NCBI RefSeq assembly: GCF_010548145.1
Contig: NZ_JAAGLN010000007.1
Span: forward strand, 1 to 64,000
Direction: 5' to 3'
Source of the DNA: Streptomyces sp. SID10853
GTDB lineage: Bacteria; Actinomycetota; Actinomycetes; Streptomycetales; Streptomycetaceae
DNA: 64,000 bases
The notes beneath the pieces are model-generated. The model had not been told where the DNA came from and searched no databases. It worked only from the letters and a program-made list of their open reading frames with translations. This document shows positions 54,537-63,856 of the stretch, one piece after another (within the stretch, counting starts at the first letter, position 1; the number at the start of each line of letters is the position of its first letter). The translations under genes were made by a program, and so were the position numbers.

Positions 54537-55541
54537 ATGACCAAGGTTCTGATCACCGGCGGTGCCGGGTTCATCGGCAGTACCGTCGCTTCCGCCCTCA
54601 TCGATCAGGGGATCACCCCGGTCATCCTCGATGATCTCTCCAAGGGGCGGCGCGAATTCGTCCGCGACCGGATCTTCTACCAGGGCGACATCGCCGACCA
54701 GGCGCTGCTGGACCGGGTGTTCGCCGAGCATCCCGATATCTACGCGGTCCTGCACTGCGCTGCCAAGATCGTCGTGCCCGAGTCGGTCAGCCGGCCGTTG
54801 CACTACTACCGGGAGAACGTCGCCAAGACCGTCGACCTCCTCGAATCCCTCCAGCGCAACGGGTGCGAGCGCGTCGTCTTCAGCAGCTCCGCCTCCATCT
54901 ACGCGCCGACCGCCGACGCCCGTGCCGACGAGACCTCCCCGGTGGCCGCCGAAAGCCCGTACGCGCGTACCAAGCAGATGATGGAGCAGGTCCTCCAGGA
55001 CTGGACCGTCGCGGCGCCCGTCCGTGTCATCGTCCTGCGTTACTTCAACCCGATCGGGGCCGATCCCCAGCTGCGTACGGGGCTGCAGGACCCGAACCCG
55101 AGCCATGCGCTGGGCAAGCTCATCGAGGCGCACACCGAGGGCACGCCGTTCACCATCACCGGGGTGGACTGGGCGACCCGCGACGGCAGCGGTATCCGGG
55201 ACTACATCCATGTCTGGGATCTCGCCCGTGCGCATGTCGCGGCCCTCACACGCTTCGACGCGGTTGTCGAACCCGCGGCCGACGACCGGTACCGGGTCAT
55301 CAACGTCGGCACCGGACAGGGCACCACCGTGCGTGAACTCGTCACGGCCTTCGAGGCTGCCGTGGGCGAGAGCCTCGATGTCCGCGAGGCCGGACAGCGC
55401 CCGGGGGATGTGATCGGGTGTTACGCCTCCGGTGACCTGGCGGGCGAACTCCTGGGCTGGAGCGCACAGAAGAGCCTGGTGGACGGCGTACGCGACGCAC
55501 TGGCCTGGCGTGAGAAATGGACCGCGCAGTTGGCCGGTTGA
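54537..55541 (+). CDS. galE: UDP-glucose 4-epimerase (NAD-dependent epimerase/dehydratase)
   Basis: A 334-residue extended SDR. Cofactor motif GGAGFIG is at residues 8-14, catalytic Ser in SSSASIYA and YxxxK at Tyr142/Lys146. RYFNPIGA and RDYIHVWDLARAH are GalE signatures. It interconverts UDP-glucose and UDP-galactose for sugars and cell-surface polymers. GGGGGAG precedes the ATG. Some GalE relatives act on other nucleotide sugars, so substrate is not certain. Confidence 0.9.
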   Translation: MTKVLITGGAGFIGSTVASALIDQGITPVILDDLSKGRREFVRDRIFYQGDIADQALLDRVFAEHPDIYAVLHCAAKIVVPESVSRPLHYYRENVAKTVDLLESLQRNGCERVVFSSSASIYAPTADARADETSPVAAESPYARTKQMMEQVLQDWTVAAPVRVIVLRYFNPIGADPQLRTGLQDPNPSHALGKLIEAHTEGTPFTITGVDWATRDGSGIRDYIHVWDLARAHVAALTRFDAVVEPAADDRYRVINVGTGQGTTVRELVTAFEAAVGESLDVREAGQRPGDVIGCYASGDLAGELLGWSAQKSLVDGVRDALAWREKWTAQLAG

Positions 55542-55638
55542 GGGAGGCTGCGCAGCGCAGTGCTGTGGGGTGCATTGCTGCGCAGGCGTGTTGTGCGGCG
55601 CAGGGGTGGACCGACGTGCGATTCAGGGGAGCAGAGAC

Positions 55639-56676
55639 GTGAGGGACACCGGCATCGTGGCGACAGCCGACGCATCGGACGCAGGTACCTGGACACTCGG
55701 CGACCGGAGCGTGCACCGGATCGGCTTCGGAGCGATGCGCCTGACCGGCAGCGCCGCGTTCGACCTCGGCGAGCCGGGTGACCGGGACACACCGGTCAGG
55801 GTTCTCCGCCGTGCCGTCGAGCTCGGCGTCAATCACATCGACACCGCTTCCTTCTACTTCTCCCGGCTCCGCTCGGCCAACGAGCTGATCAACACGGCGC
55901 TCGCCCCGTACCCGGAAGACCTCGTCATCGTCACCAAGGTCGGTCCCGGCCGGGACCCTTCGGGCGACTGGTACACGGCCACGCCCGAACAGCTGCGTGG
56001 CCAGGTGGAGGAGAACCTGCGCCAGCTGGGCCGCGACCACCTCGATGTGGTGAACCTCCGCCGGATGTCCGAGGACTCGGTCTCCGAGCACTTCGGCGCT
56101 CTCGCCGACCTCCGCGACGCCGGGCTTATCCGGCACCTGGGCGTGTCCAACGTCAGGGCGGAGCATGTGGCCCAGGCGCAGGCCATCGCGCCGGTGGTCT
56201 GTGTGCAGAACCAGTTCAGCCTCGACGTCCGGGGGAGCGGCGAACTGCTGACGTACTGCGGGGAGCAGGGCATCGCCTTCGTGCCGTTCTTCGCGATCGC
56301 CGGTGAGGGCCGTGACGGGGGCGCCGGGGCCGGTGGAGGGGAAAGCGCGCGCGTACGGGCCGTCGCCGAGTCCCACGGGGTGTCTCCGGCCCAGGTCCGC
56401 CTGGCCTGGACGCTGCACCAGGGACGGCACGTCCTGGCGATCCCGAGGACCGGCAACCCCGCCCACCTGGAGGAGAACGTGGCGGCCGGGGCGCTGCATC
56501 TCACCGGCGCGGACATGGAGCTGCTGCACGTCACCGAAGGCGTCGCCGAGCGCGTCACCGAAGGCGTCGCCGAGCGTGTCAGTGAACGTGGCACCGAGCG
56601 TGGCACCGAGCGTGTCAGTGCACATGTCACCGAAGGCCGCAGTGCACGTGTCACCGAAGGCGTCACCGACAGCTGA
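55639..56676 (+). CDS. Aldo/keto reductase with repetitive C-terminal tail
   Basis: A 345-residue NADPH-type reductase of the aldo/keto fold: IGFGAMRLTG, HIDTASFY (catalytic Asp/Tyr), IVTKVGPG (Lys) and the NADPH-binding IPRTGNPAHLEEN. The usual active-site His is not seen; NLRR occupies that strand, as in the YdbC-like branch. The last ~50 residues are a run of VTEGVAER-type repeats encoded by tandem DNA repeats (56527-56670), absent from normal AKRs. GGGGAG precedes GTG 55639. Confidence 0.87.
   Translation: MRDTGIVATADASDAGTWTLGDRSVHRIGFGAMRLTGSAAFDLGEPGDRDTPVRVLRRAVELGVNHIDTASFYFSRLRSANELINTALAPYPEDLVIVTKVGPGRDPSGDWYTATPEQLRGQVEENLRQLGRDHLDVVNLRRMSEDSVSEHFGALADLRDAGLIRHLGVSNVRAEHVAQAQAIAPVVCVQNQFSLDVRGSGELLTYCGEQGIAFVPFFAIAGEGRDGGAGAGGGESARVRAVAESHGVSPAQVRLAWTLHQGRHVLAIPRTGNPAHLEENVAAGALHLTGADMELLHVTEGVAERVTEGVAERVSERGTERGTERVSAHVTEGRSARVTEGVTDS
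56527..56670 (+). repeat. Tandem repeat encoding VTEGVAER-type tail
   Basis: Units of about 24 bp related to GTCACCGAAGGCGTCGCCGA, five to six imperfect copies, keep the reading frame at the end of the aldo/keto reductase gene. The tail is likely strain-variable. Confidence 0.75.
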
Positions 56677-57123
56677 GTGGCCGGCCGCGGCTCACCCTCC
56701 GGCTGATTCCTCGATGGCGGGCACCGGCCCGCCATTGGGCTGCCACCGGCTGAGGAATCCCGCCTGCCGGGCGTTCAGGCGCGGATCGCGTGACCCGGTC
56801 GTGACGAATCCGTCGTGGGTGCGCGGGATTCCCGTGGGCCGGGGGCCGTTCCGTCGCCGTGGCACCGTCCGGCTTCCGGTGCGTAATCCGGGCAAGCATC
56901 AACAGCCCCGTCATATCGGACGCGTTGTGTCCGTCCGCCCCTGTCTGTCTTTCGAAACCGTCCGTACCATCTCGGTAGGCTCAGTCCACCCCCGTATTTC
57001 CTACCCGCCCCGACGACCGGCCCCGGCGGTCGGCGACCGTTGACCGACGGTCCCGCTGCTCCGACGGCCCCACCGCCCCGACGATCCCGAACCCGCTCCC
57101 TCTCCCTCCACAGGACACCCGCC
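56677..57123. other. Intergenic region before the LysM-BTAD gene
   Basis: A 447-bp gap. It holds copy 2 of the 32-bp motif (56790-56821) and a -10-like TAGGCT at 56976-56981, which predicts a start near 56988 and a ~135-nt leader. No coding frame is convincing. Confidence 0.6.
56790..56821. repeat. 32-bp conserved motif, copy 2
   Basis: Second copy of the motif at 54344-54375 (29 of 32 matches), same orientation, 333 bp before the LysM-BTAD gene start. Confidence 0.75.
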
Positions 57124-60069
57124 ATGGCGCGCAATACTCCCGGTTCGACGGGCCCGACCAACCGGACGCCTCAGCCCCTGCCCCGGCAACGGACCGCGGG
57201 GGACTTCGCCAAGGCGTTCTTCGCGTTTCTCGCGCTCGCGGGGCTGCTGCTCGCCGTGCCGCTCGCCCTCTCCACTCAGGGCTGGCCGCTGCCGCACGGC
57301 ATGCCGTCCTTCGACATGGTGCAGCAGCAGATCACCGTCGACACGTTCGTGAACATCCTGATCTGCGTCGTCTGGCTGGCCTGGGCGCAGTTCGCCGCCT
57401 GCGTCATCGTGGAGATCAAGGCCGCCGTCTCCGGTGTCGGGATGCCCTCGCACATTCCCGGTGCGGGGCCGAGCCAGATGCTGGCCCGGCAGCTCATCGC
57501 CGCACTGCTCCTGGTCAGCGCCACCGCGGCGAGCTTCGCGCCCGGGATCGCGCAGTTCGGGCAGTCCCTTGAGTCGACGCACAAGCCGACGGTCGCCGCC
57601 GCGCAGCAGGCCCCCGGAATCGGCGTCGCGCAGCAGGCGCAGGCGGCCGTCGCCTCGCAGGCCGACGCGCAGGCACACGCGGAGCAGGCGAACGCCAAGA
57701 CCGGGGCCGAGGGTGCGACGAAGTTCTACCGGATCAGCCCGCCCGAGGGCCGCCACCACGACTCGCTGTGGGAGATAGCCCAGCGCCACCTCGGCGACGG
57801 CCGCAGGTACAAGGAGATCTACCAGCTCAACAAGGACCGGATGCAGCCGGACGGTACGAAGCTGTCCGAGGCGAGCCTGATCAGGCCCGGCTGGATCATG
57901 GAGATGCCGGCCGACGCACACGGCGGCGAGCTCGTCGAGATGCCCGACCAGGCGCCCAGCGTCTCCGAGCAGGTGCGCCACCAGATCGACGAGTACGCCA
58001 AGTCAGGGAACCACCAGGAGCAGCCGGCGCAGCACCAGGGCGGCAGCCACGGTGACAGCCCGACGGCCCAGATCTCCGTACCCGAGCAGCGCCTTCCGAA
58101 CGCGCCGAGCACCGGAGCCGGACCGGGCGCCGGATCGGGCGCTGTCGCCGAGGCCCCTTCGCAGAGTTCAGGATCGGGGCTCGGCCTCTCCACCGCCCTC
58201 ATCGGGGCCCCGCTGCTCGCCGCCGGGGTGCTCGGCGCGCTGGGCCGCCGCCGCAGGATGGCGCTGTGGCAGTCGGCGATGACCGCGGTGGCCGGCCGGC
58301 GCGGGATGGAGCCGCCGGTTCCCACCGGCGAGGAAGCCGACGCGCACGACGCGCTGCTGGTCGGCGCCGACCCCGACGCCGTCCGCTTCCTCGACCTGGC
58401 GCTGCGCGGGCTCTCCTCCTCGCTCGGCCAGGACGGCCGCCCGCTGCCGGTCGTGTACGCGGCCTGGCTCACCGACGACGACCTGCACCTCCAGCTCGCC
58501 CAGCCGTCGGGTACGCCCCCGGCGCCGTGGCAGCAGGGGCAGGACCAGACGTTCTGGCGCCTTGAGCGGTCGGCCGTCGCGGCGTACGAGGGGATCGCCC
58601 CGGACACCGCGGCCGCCCCCTACCCGGGGCTCGTCAGTCTCGGCACCCGTGACGACGCGCGGCTGCTGCTGAACCTGGAGGCCGTGCCCGGTCTCGTCGC
58701 GCTCACCGGGACCGAGCCGGACCGCGCCGCCGTCCTCTCGTCCGTCGCCGCCGAACTGGCCACCAACGGCTGGTCGGACCGGATGACCGTCACGGTGGTC
58801 GGATTCGGCGCGGAGCTCAGCCCGCTGGCGCCGACGCGGCTGCGCCACCTCAGCTCCGTCGACGAGCTGATCGAGATGCTCGGTGCGGAGATCGGCCAGC
58901 GCCGCAGCGCACTCGGCGCCGCCGGTCACGACTCGGTCCTCACCGGAAGGACCGGCCCGGCGCAGCAGACCCGCTGGGCGCCGCATCTGGTGCTCGTCGC
59001 CGACGAACCCACCGCCGAGGAGGCGGCCACGCTCGCCGAACTGACCACCGACTCCGGGCGGCTGGGCATCGGCTGCCTGATCGGCGCCGGTACGGCCGGT
59101 CAACTCCAGGGCGCCACCTGGGACTTGGAGATCACCGGCGAGGGCAGGCTGCTGGCGCCGCTGCTCGGCCTCGAACTTGACGCGCAGCTGCTGCCGCAGG
59201 CGCAGCACGAAGCGGTCGTACGGCTCTTCGCGGACGCGGACCCGGAGGGCGACGGCCCCGAACCGGCCCGCCCGTTCCTGGTCGACATCACCGAGCAGGG
59301 CCGCCCCGCGGTGTACGCACGGCTGGTCGGCCCGTACGAGATCATCGGCCTCGACACCCCGGACAGCGAACGCAGCGCCCTGCTGCACGAAGCGCTCGCG
59401 CTGCTCCTGCTGCACCGTGAGGGCGTCCACCCGCGGGTGCTCGCCTCGGCCATGTGGCCGCGCGGAGTCACCCCCGAGGTGTGCGACGCGCTCATCGAGC
59501 GGCTGCGGCTGTGGCTGGGCACCGACGAGGACGGCTCGGCCCGGCTCCGTACGGACAGCACCGGGCGGCTCACGCTCGCCCCGTCCGTGGTCTCCGACCT
59601 GGACGTGCTCCGCTCGCTCCACCACGAGGCGACCGAGGGCCGCGGCGCACGCCGTGCGTCGGTGCGCGAGCGGCTGCTCACGGACGCGCTGGGGCTGGTG
59701 CGGGGGCCGCTGCTCGCCGACCGTACGGAGGGCCGCTACACCTGGCTGACCCACGAGATCATCGACACACAGCTGCCGCTGCTCGTGGCCGATGTGGCGC
59801 TGGCCCTGTCGGCGCACCACCTGGAGCAGGGGCAGCCGGAGAAGGCGATCGCCGCGCTCCGGGCGGCGGTCTCCGGTTCGGCGGCGGACGAACGGCTGTG
59901 GAACGAGCTGCTGCGGGCGACCCATGCGACGGGCGACGAGGCGCGGCTGCGCGAGCTGGCTGCGGACCTGACCGTACAGAGCGGCGAGCGGGGGCTGCCG
60001 TCGCGCACGGAGGCACTGCTGGACGAGCTGCTTCCTGGGTGGCGTGGGGGTCTTGCCGCGGCGGGGTGA
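57124..60069 (+). CDS. Membrane LysM protein with cytoplasmic BTAD transcription-activator-like domain
   Basis: A 981-residue protein. Helices at about 33-52, 73-96 and 123-143 lead to an external part with a LysM-like module (DSLWEIAQRHLGDGRRYKEI, about 215-270) and a Gln/Pro/Ser linker. A fourth helix (352-372) ends in RRRR. The cytoplasmic half ends in a degenerate OmpR-type winged helix (~753-820) and a bacterial transcriptional activator (BTAD) domain (~860-970). Topology works out with LysM outside, BTAD inside. Homologues are regularly linked to Tad pilus loci in actinobacteria, from memory. Confidence 0.87.
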   Translation: MARNTPGSTGPTNRTPQPLPRQRTAGDFAKAFFAFLALAGLLLAVPLALSTQGWPLPHGMPSFDMVQQQITVDTFVNILICVVWLAWAQFAACVIVEIKAAVSGVGMPSHIPGAGPSQMLARQLIAALLLVSATAASFAPGIAQFGQSLESTHKPTVAAAQQAPGIGVAQQAQAAVASQADAQAHAEQANAKTGAEGATKFYRISPPEGRHHDSLWEIAQRHLGDGRRYKEIYQLNKDRMQPDGTKLSEASLIRPGWIMEMPADAHGGELVEMPDQAPSVSEQVRHQIDEYAKSGNHQEQPAQHQGGSHGDSPTAQISVPEQRLPNAPSTGAGPGAGSGAVAEAPSQSSGSGLGLSTALIGAPLLAAGVLGALGRRRRMALWQSAMTAVAGRRGMEPPVPTGEEADAHDALLVGADPDAVRFLDLALRGLSSSLGQDGRPLPVVYAAWLTDDDLHLQLAQPSGTPPAPWQQGQDQTFWRLERSAVAAYEGIAPDTAAAPYPGLVSLGTRDDARLLLNLEAVPGLVALTGTEPDRAAVLSSVAAELATNGWSDRMTVTVVGFGAELSPLAPTRLRHLSSVDELIEMLGAEIGQRRSALGAAGHDSVLTGRTGPAQQTRWAPHLVLVADEPTAEEAATLAELTTDSGRLGIGCLIGAGTAGQLQGATWDLEITGEGRLLAPLLGLELDAQLLPQAQHEAVVRLFADADPEGDGPEPARPFLVDITEQGRPAVYARLVGPYEIIGLDTPDSERSALLHEALALLLLHREGVHPRVLASAMWPRGVTPEVCDALIERLRLWLGTDEDGSARLRTDSTGRLTLAPSVVSDLDVLRSLHHEATEGRGARRASVRERLLTDALGLVRGPLLADRTEGRYTWLTHEIIDTQLPLLVADVALALSAHHLEQGQPEKAIAALRAAVSGSAADERLWNELLRATHATGDEARLRELAADLTVQSGERGLPSRTEALLDELLPGWRGGLAAAG

Positions 60070-60234
60070 CGGTACGCGTGGCGGGGGTGCGGGGTGCGGG
60101 GTGCTGTGGCGCGGGCCCTTCGGGGCTGCCCCGGACCCCGGTCCTCAATCGCCGGACGGGCTTGACCTTGGCGACGTTGTCCTCCACGGAAACCCGACAA
60201 AGGGGGCGCAATCTTTCGCTGCGGGTGCTGGCGT

Positions 60235-60240
60235 AGGCTG
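60235..60240 (+). promoter_or_regulatory. Predicted -10 box of mqnC
   Basis: TAGGCT. Transcription would begin near 60247, giving a ~32-nt leader that contains the GGGAAGGA ribosome site before the GTG at 60279. No clear -35 box. Confidence 0.5.
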
Positions 60241-60278
60241 GATCGGTCGTCAGTAGCCCCTTGGGAAGGACCCGCCCG

Positions 60279-61493
60279 GTGACCGAGAACGCCGACCTTA
60301 CGTCTGTAAATGTCGCAGCCGTCCTCGACCGTGCCGCCGCAGGCGGGCGCATCACTCCCGAGGAAGCGGTCGTCCTGTACCGCGACGCCCCGCTGCACGC
60401 GCTGGGCGCGGCCGCCGATGCCGTGCGCCGGAGGCGGTACGCCGGGACCGAGCACATCGCCACGTACATCATCGAGCGCAACATCAACTACACGAACCTG
60501 TGCGTCACGGCGTGCAAGTTCTGTGCCTTCTACGCGGCCCCGAAGGACACCGAGAAGGGCTGGACCCGCGACCTCGACGACATCCTGCGCCGCTGCGCCG
60601 AGACCATCGAGCTCGGCGGTACGCAGATCATGTTCCAGGGCGGGCACCACCCGGACTTCGGTGTGGAGTACTACGAGGAGCACTTCTCGGCCATCAAGAA
60701 GGCGTACCCGGAGCTGGTCATCCATTCACTCGGTGCCTCCGAGGTCGAGCACATGGCGCGGATCTCCAAGGTGTCGGTCGAAGAGGCCGTCTCGCGGATC
60801 CACGCGGCCGGGCTCGACTCCTTCGCGGGCGCGGGCGCCGAGCTGCTGCCCGCGCGGCCGCGCACGGCCATCGCGCCGCTCAAGGAGTCCGGCGAGCGGT
60901 GGCTGGAGATCATGGAGACGGCGCACGGCCTGGGCGTCGAGTCCACGTCGACCATGCTGATGGGCACCGGCGAGACCAACGCCGAGCGCATCGAGCACCT
61001 GCGGATGATCCGTGACGTACAGGACCGGACGGGCGGCTTCCGCGCCTTCATCCCGTACACGTACCAGCCCGAGAACAACCACCTGAAGGGCCGCACGCAG
61101 GCGACCCTCTTCGAGTACCTGCGCATCATCGCCATCGCCCGGCTGTTCCTCGACAACGTCGCCCACATCCAGGGCTCCTGGCTGACGACCGGCAAGGAGG
61201 TCGGCCAGCTGTCCCTGCACTACGGCGCCGACGACCTCGGCTCGATCATGCTGGAGGAGAACGTGGTCTCGTCGGCCGGTGCCAAGCACCGGTCGAACCG
61301 GATGGAGATCATCGACCTCATCCGCAAGGCCGGCCGTGTCCCCGCGCAGCGCGCGACGACGTACGAGCACCTCGTCGTGCACGACGACCCGGCGAACGAC
61401 CCGGTCGACGACCGCGTCGTCTCGCACATCTCGTCCACGGCGATCGAGGGCGGCACGGCCCACCCCGAGCTGAAGCTCCTCGACGCCAACTGA
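60279..61493 (+). CDS. mqnC: Cyclic dehypoxanthine futalosine synthase (radical SAM)
   Basis: A 404-residue radical SAM enzyme that cyclises dehypoxanthine futalosine. CxxxCxxC is at residues 75-82 (CVTACKFC), followed by AFYAAPK, and GGHHPDFGVEYYE is the MqnC-type substrate region. GTG 60279 follows GGAAGGA; an upstream ATG at 60261 is less likely. Together with MqnA and MqnE in the window it confirms the futalosine route to menaquinone. Confidence 0.95.
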   Translation: MTENADLTSVNVAAVLDRAAAGGRITPEEAVVLYRDAPLHALGAAADAVRRRRYAGTEHIATYIIERNINYTNLCVTACKFCAFYAAPKDTEKGWTRDLDDILRRCAETIELGGTQIMFQGGHHPDFGVEYYEEHFSAIKKAYPELVIHSLGASEVEHMARISKVSVEEAVSRIHAAGLDSFAGAGAELLPARPRTAIAPLKESGERWLEIMETAHGLGVESTSTMLMGTGETNAERIEHLRMIRDVQDRTGGFRAFIPYTYQPENNHLKGRTQATLFEYLRIIAIARLFLDNVAHIQGSWLTTGKEVGQLSLHYGADDLGSIMLEENVVSSAGAKHRSNRMEIIDLIRKAGRVPAQRATTYEHLVVHDDPANDPVDDRVVSHISSTAIEGGTAHPELKLLDAN

Positions 61494-61500
61494 GGCCGCG

Positions 61501-62019
61501 TTGCTGACGCTTCACCGGGCACGCGCGGACGCGGTCGTCATCGACGGCGACCGCATCGCGGCGCTCGGCCCGTACGAGGACCTGCGCACGGCGTACGGGG
61601 ACCGGGCCCGGCTGCGCGACTGGGACGGGACGCTCACCCCCGGCCGCCACGAGCCGGACGCACCCGCGCTCCTCGAAGCGGCCTACTGGCCCGACCCCCG
61701 CGAGGACCTGGGCTCCGCCCCGCTGACCGGCGAGGCGCTGGCCGCGCTCGGCATGACGGAGGTCCGCTGGGGCGCGAGCGCCAGGCGCGGCCTGCAGCGG
61801 CTGCTCGCGGCGGGTACGACGTCGCTCGCCGGACCGTTCACCCGCCCGTCCGTCCGCACGGCGGTCGACCGCTCGGGCCTACGGGTGTCCGCCGGAGACG
61901 CGCTCCCGGACCCCCGCACCCTCACGGTGTCCGGCCGGGCCGACTTCGCGGTGTACGACGACGAGGGCAACTGCCTGGTGACATGCATCGCGGGCCGGAT
62001 GGTGCACCGGGTGCGGTGA
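61501..62019 (+). CDS. Imidazolonepropionase-like domain protein
   Basis: A 172-residue protein resembling the edges of an amidohydrolase: an N-terminal beta motif (ADAVVIDGDRIAALGPYEDL, DWDGTLTPG) and a C-terminal DFAVYDDEGNCLVTCIAGRM, but without the central metal-binding barrel. It starts 7 bp after mqnC and is likely cotranscribed. Some menaquinone pathways use an amidohydrolase (MqnX type) on aminofutalosine, so this may be a relic or accessory; it cannot be catalytic as such. Start appears to be TTG 61501. Confidence 0.75.
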   Translation: MLTLHRARADAVVIDGDRIAALGPYEDLRTAYGDRARLRDWDGTLTPGRHEPDAPALLEAAYWPDPREDLGSAPLTGEALAALGMTEVRWGASARRGLQRLLAAGTTSLAGPFTRPSVRTAVDRSGLRVSAGDALPDPRTLTVSGRADFAVYDDEGNCLVTCIAGRMVHRVR

Positions 62020-62057
62020 CCGTCGGTGGACCGGATCAGCTGGCAGCCGGGCGTCGG

Positions 62058-62588
62058 TCACTCGACACGAGCGGCGATGGTCCGCGCGCATTCCATTGAC
62101 TCGTGGTGCGTCGTGTCCACTTCCAGGTCGTAGCTCACGCCTCGGTGAACCATCTCTGCCTGTGAGGTGGCCATACCGGTGACCCGGTTGCCTCGTGCGA
62201 CCTCGCGGCCCGCGGCGACTGAGCTCTCGCACCGGACCCCCACCCAGAGCACCTGCAGTCCGCCAAGAGCCTGCTGCCACCGCCGCTGGGATGCCGCTCC
62301 ACCGAGGAACACTTCATCGACGATGACTCGGGCGCCCGCGTGTGCCATAGCGGCGATTCCCTGGATCCACGCCGCCTCCAGCGTGCGGAACTCCGGCCCT
62401 ACGACCACCTCGCCGTTCGCGCCGAACTCGATCCCTGCATCCGATGCCCGCATTGACGTGGGCATCGCCTGGACCAGCGTGTCGACGCCGAAGGCCAGCC
62501 AGGGTTCCCGCAGGACGGACTGCAGGCACCGGACGATCCCGGACTTCCCCGAACTGGACCCACCGTTGAGAACGATCATCTGAGTCAT
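62058..62588 (-). CDS. Chloramphenicol phosphotransferase-like P-loop kinase
   Basis: A 176-residue protein of the CPT family: Walker [10 protein letters not shown] near residues 8-16, [32 protein letters not shown] and [20 protein letters not shown] match the family, whose founder phosphorylates chloramphenicol. Many members are small-molecule kinases of unknown substrate. It is convergent with the mqnC-imidazolonepropionase pair. Resistance function is possible but unproven. Confidence 0.82.
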   Translation of the reverse strand: MTQMIVLNGGSSSGKSGIVRCLQSVLREPWLAFGVDTLVQAMPTSMRASDAGIEFGANGEVVVGPEFRTLEAAWIQGIAAMAHAGARVIVDEVFLGGAASQRRWQQALGGLQVLWVGVRCESSVAAGREVARGNRVTGMATSQAEMVHRGVSYDLEVDTTHHESMECARTIAARVE

Positions 62589-62717
62589 CACAGCGCCACC
62601 GTAGAGGCACCGAGGCGATGAGCGAGACGCCTTTCGGTCGGCGCGGTGCACCTCCGACTGGCCCAGGCCCGCGCAAATTCCAAGCAGGCAGAGGCAGTTC
62701 CCCGTTACGGTCCAGCG

Positions 62718-63476
62718 ATGGACAGTACGGGTGACACGGGCGAGGACGGGTACTTCGGGGAGAGCGTCGCCGCTGGGTACGACGACTCATCGGGCAGTGA
62801 GGAATTCCGGCCGGACGTCGTCGACGCCACCGCCCGTGTGCTGGCCGAGCTTGCCGGTGGTGGGCGCGCCCTTGAGCTGGGCATCGGTACCGGGCGTATC
62901 GCGCTGCCGCTGGCGGCACGTGGGGTTACGGTCCACGGCATCGATATGTCACGCGCGATGGTCGCCCGGCTGCGCGCCAAGCCGGGCGGTGACGCGATCG
63001 GCGTGACCATCGGGGACTTCGCGCGGACCCGGGTGGAGGGGGCCTTCTCCCTCGTGTACCTCGTCTTCAACACCATCATGAATCTGACGACGCAGGAAGC
63101 CCAGGTGGCCTGCTTCCGCAACGCCGCCGCACATCTGGAGCCGGGTGGCTGCTTCGTCATCGAGGTCGTTGTCCCGGAGCTGCGGAAGCTCCCGGCCGGG
63201 CAGTCCGCCGTGCCGTTCCGGGTGGAGCCGACGCGCTGGGCGTTCGACCTGTACGACGTCGCCACCCAGGGGATGAGTTCGAACTACGTCGAGGTCGTCG
63301 ACGGCCGCGGTGAGTACCGGTCGATCCCGTTCCGGTACGTGTGGCCGGCGGAACTCGATCTGATGGCCCAGCTCGCCGGGCTGCGGCTGCGTGAGCGGTG
63401 GGGCGGGTGGGGCCGGGCGCCCTTCACCAGTGAGAGCGGGCGGCATGTCTCCGTCTGGGAGAAGCCTGCGGGCTGA
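62718..63476 (+). CDS. Class I SAM-dependent methyltransferase
   Basis: A 252-residue methyltransferase with motif [20 protein letters not shown] near residues 51-69, HGIDMSRAM as strand 2 and [14 protein letters not shown] as motif III. TACGGT at 62706-62711 lies 6 nt before the ATG, so the gene is probably leaderless. It is divergent from the CPT-like gene. Substrate unknown. Confidence 0.87.
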   Translation: MDSTGDTGEDGYFGESVAAGYDDSSGSEEFRPDVVDATARVLAELAGGGRALELGIGTGRIALPLAARGVTVHGIDMSRAMVARLRAKPGGDAIGVTIGDFARTRVEGAFSLVYLVFNTIMNLTTQEAQVACFRNAAAHLEPGGCFVIEVVVPELRKLPAGQSAVPFRVEPTRWAFDLYDVATQGMSSNYVEVVDGRGEYRSIPFRYVWPAELDLMAQLAGLRLRERWGGWGRAPFTSESGRHVSVWEKPAG

Positions 63477-63505
63477 GCCCGCGGTGGTGGGTCAGCGGTG
63501 GTGGG

Positions 63506-63856
63506 TCAGCGGGTCATGAAGGTCACGCAGAGAATCTTGGAATGCGTGTGCCCGTCCCGGAGCGGTGTCGGGCGGGACTGGGGGCAGTGGTCTTCGTCCA
63601 CGTCGGCCGTGGTGTCTGTGGGGCCCGTAGTGGCCGTGACGCCCGCGGCGCTCGTGGGGTACGAGTACGCCGGCAACGTCGGCCGCGCTGTCGTCGAGGG
63701 GCTCGGGCCGTTCGTGGGTCTGATGCCGGCGTCCAGGGTCTGGGTGAGCGTCCAGCCGCCCACCACCAGAACCAGCCAGCCGCCCAGCAGCCACCGCCTC
63801 AGCTGTCTTCCCGCCGTGCCCGGTCCGTCCGTTGTTTCTGCCGGACGTAATCGCAT
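63506..63856 (-). CDS. Small membrane-anchored or secreted protein
   Basis: A 116-residue protein with one N-terminal hydrophobic helix (RRWLLGGWLVLVVGGWTL) followed by a Thr/Pro/Asp-rich extracellular part and one or two Cys (HCPQSRPTP, KILCVTF). No lipobox. Ribosome site AAGGGGAGAAC precedes ATG 63856. Function unknown. Confidence 0.6.
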   Translation of the reverse strand: MRLRPAETTDGPGTAGRQLRRWLLGGWLVLVVGGWTLTQTLDAGIRPTNGPSPSTTARPTLPAYSYPTSAAGVTATTGPTDTTADVDEDHCPQSRPTPLRDGHTHSKILCVTFMTR

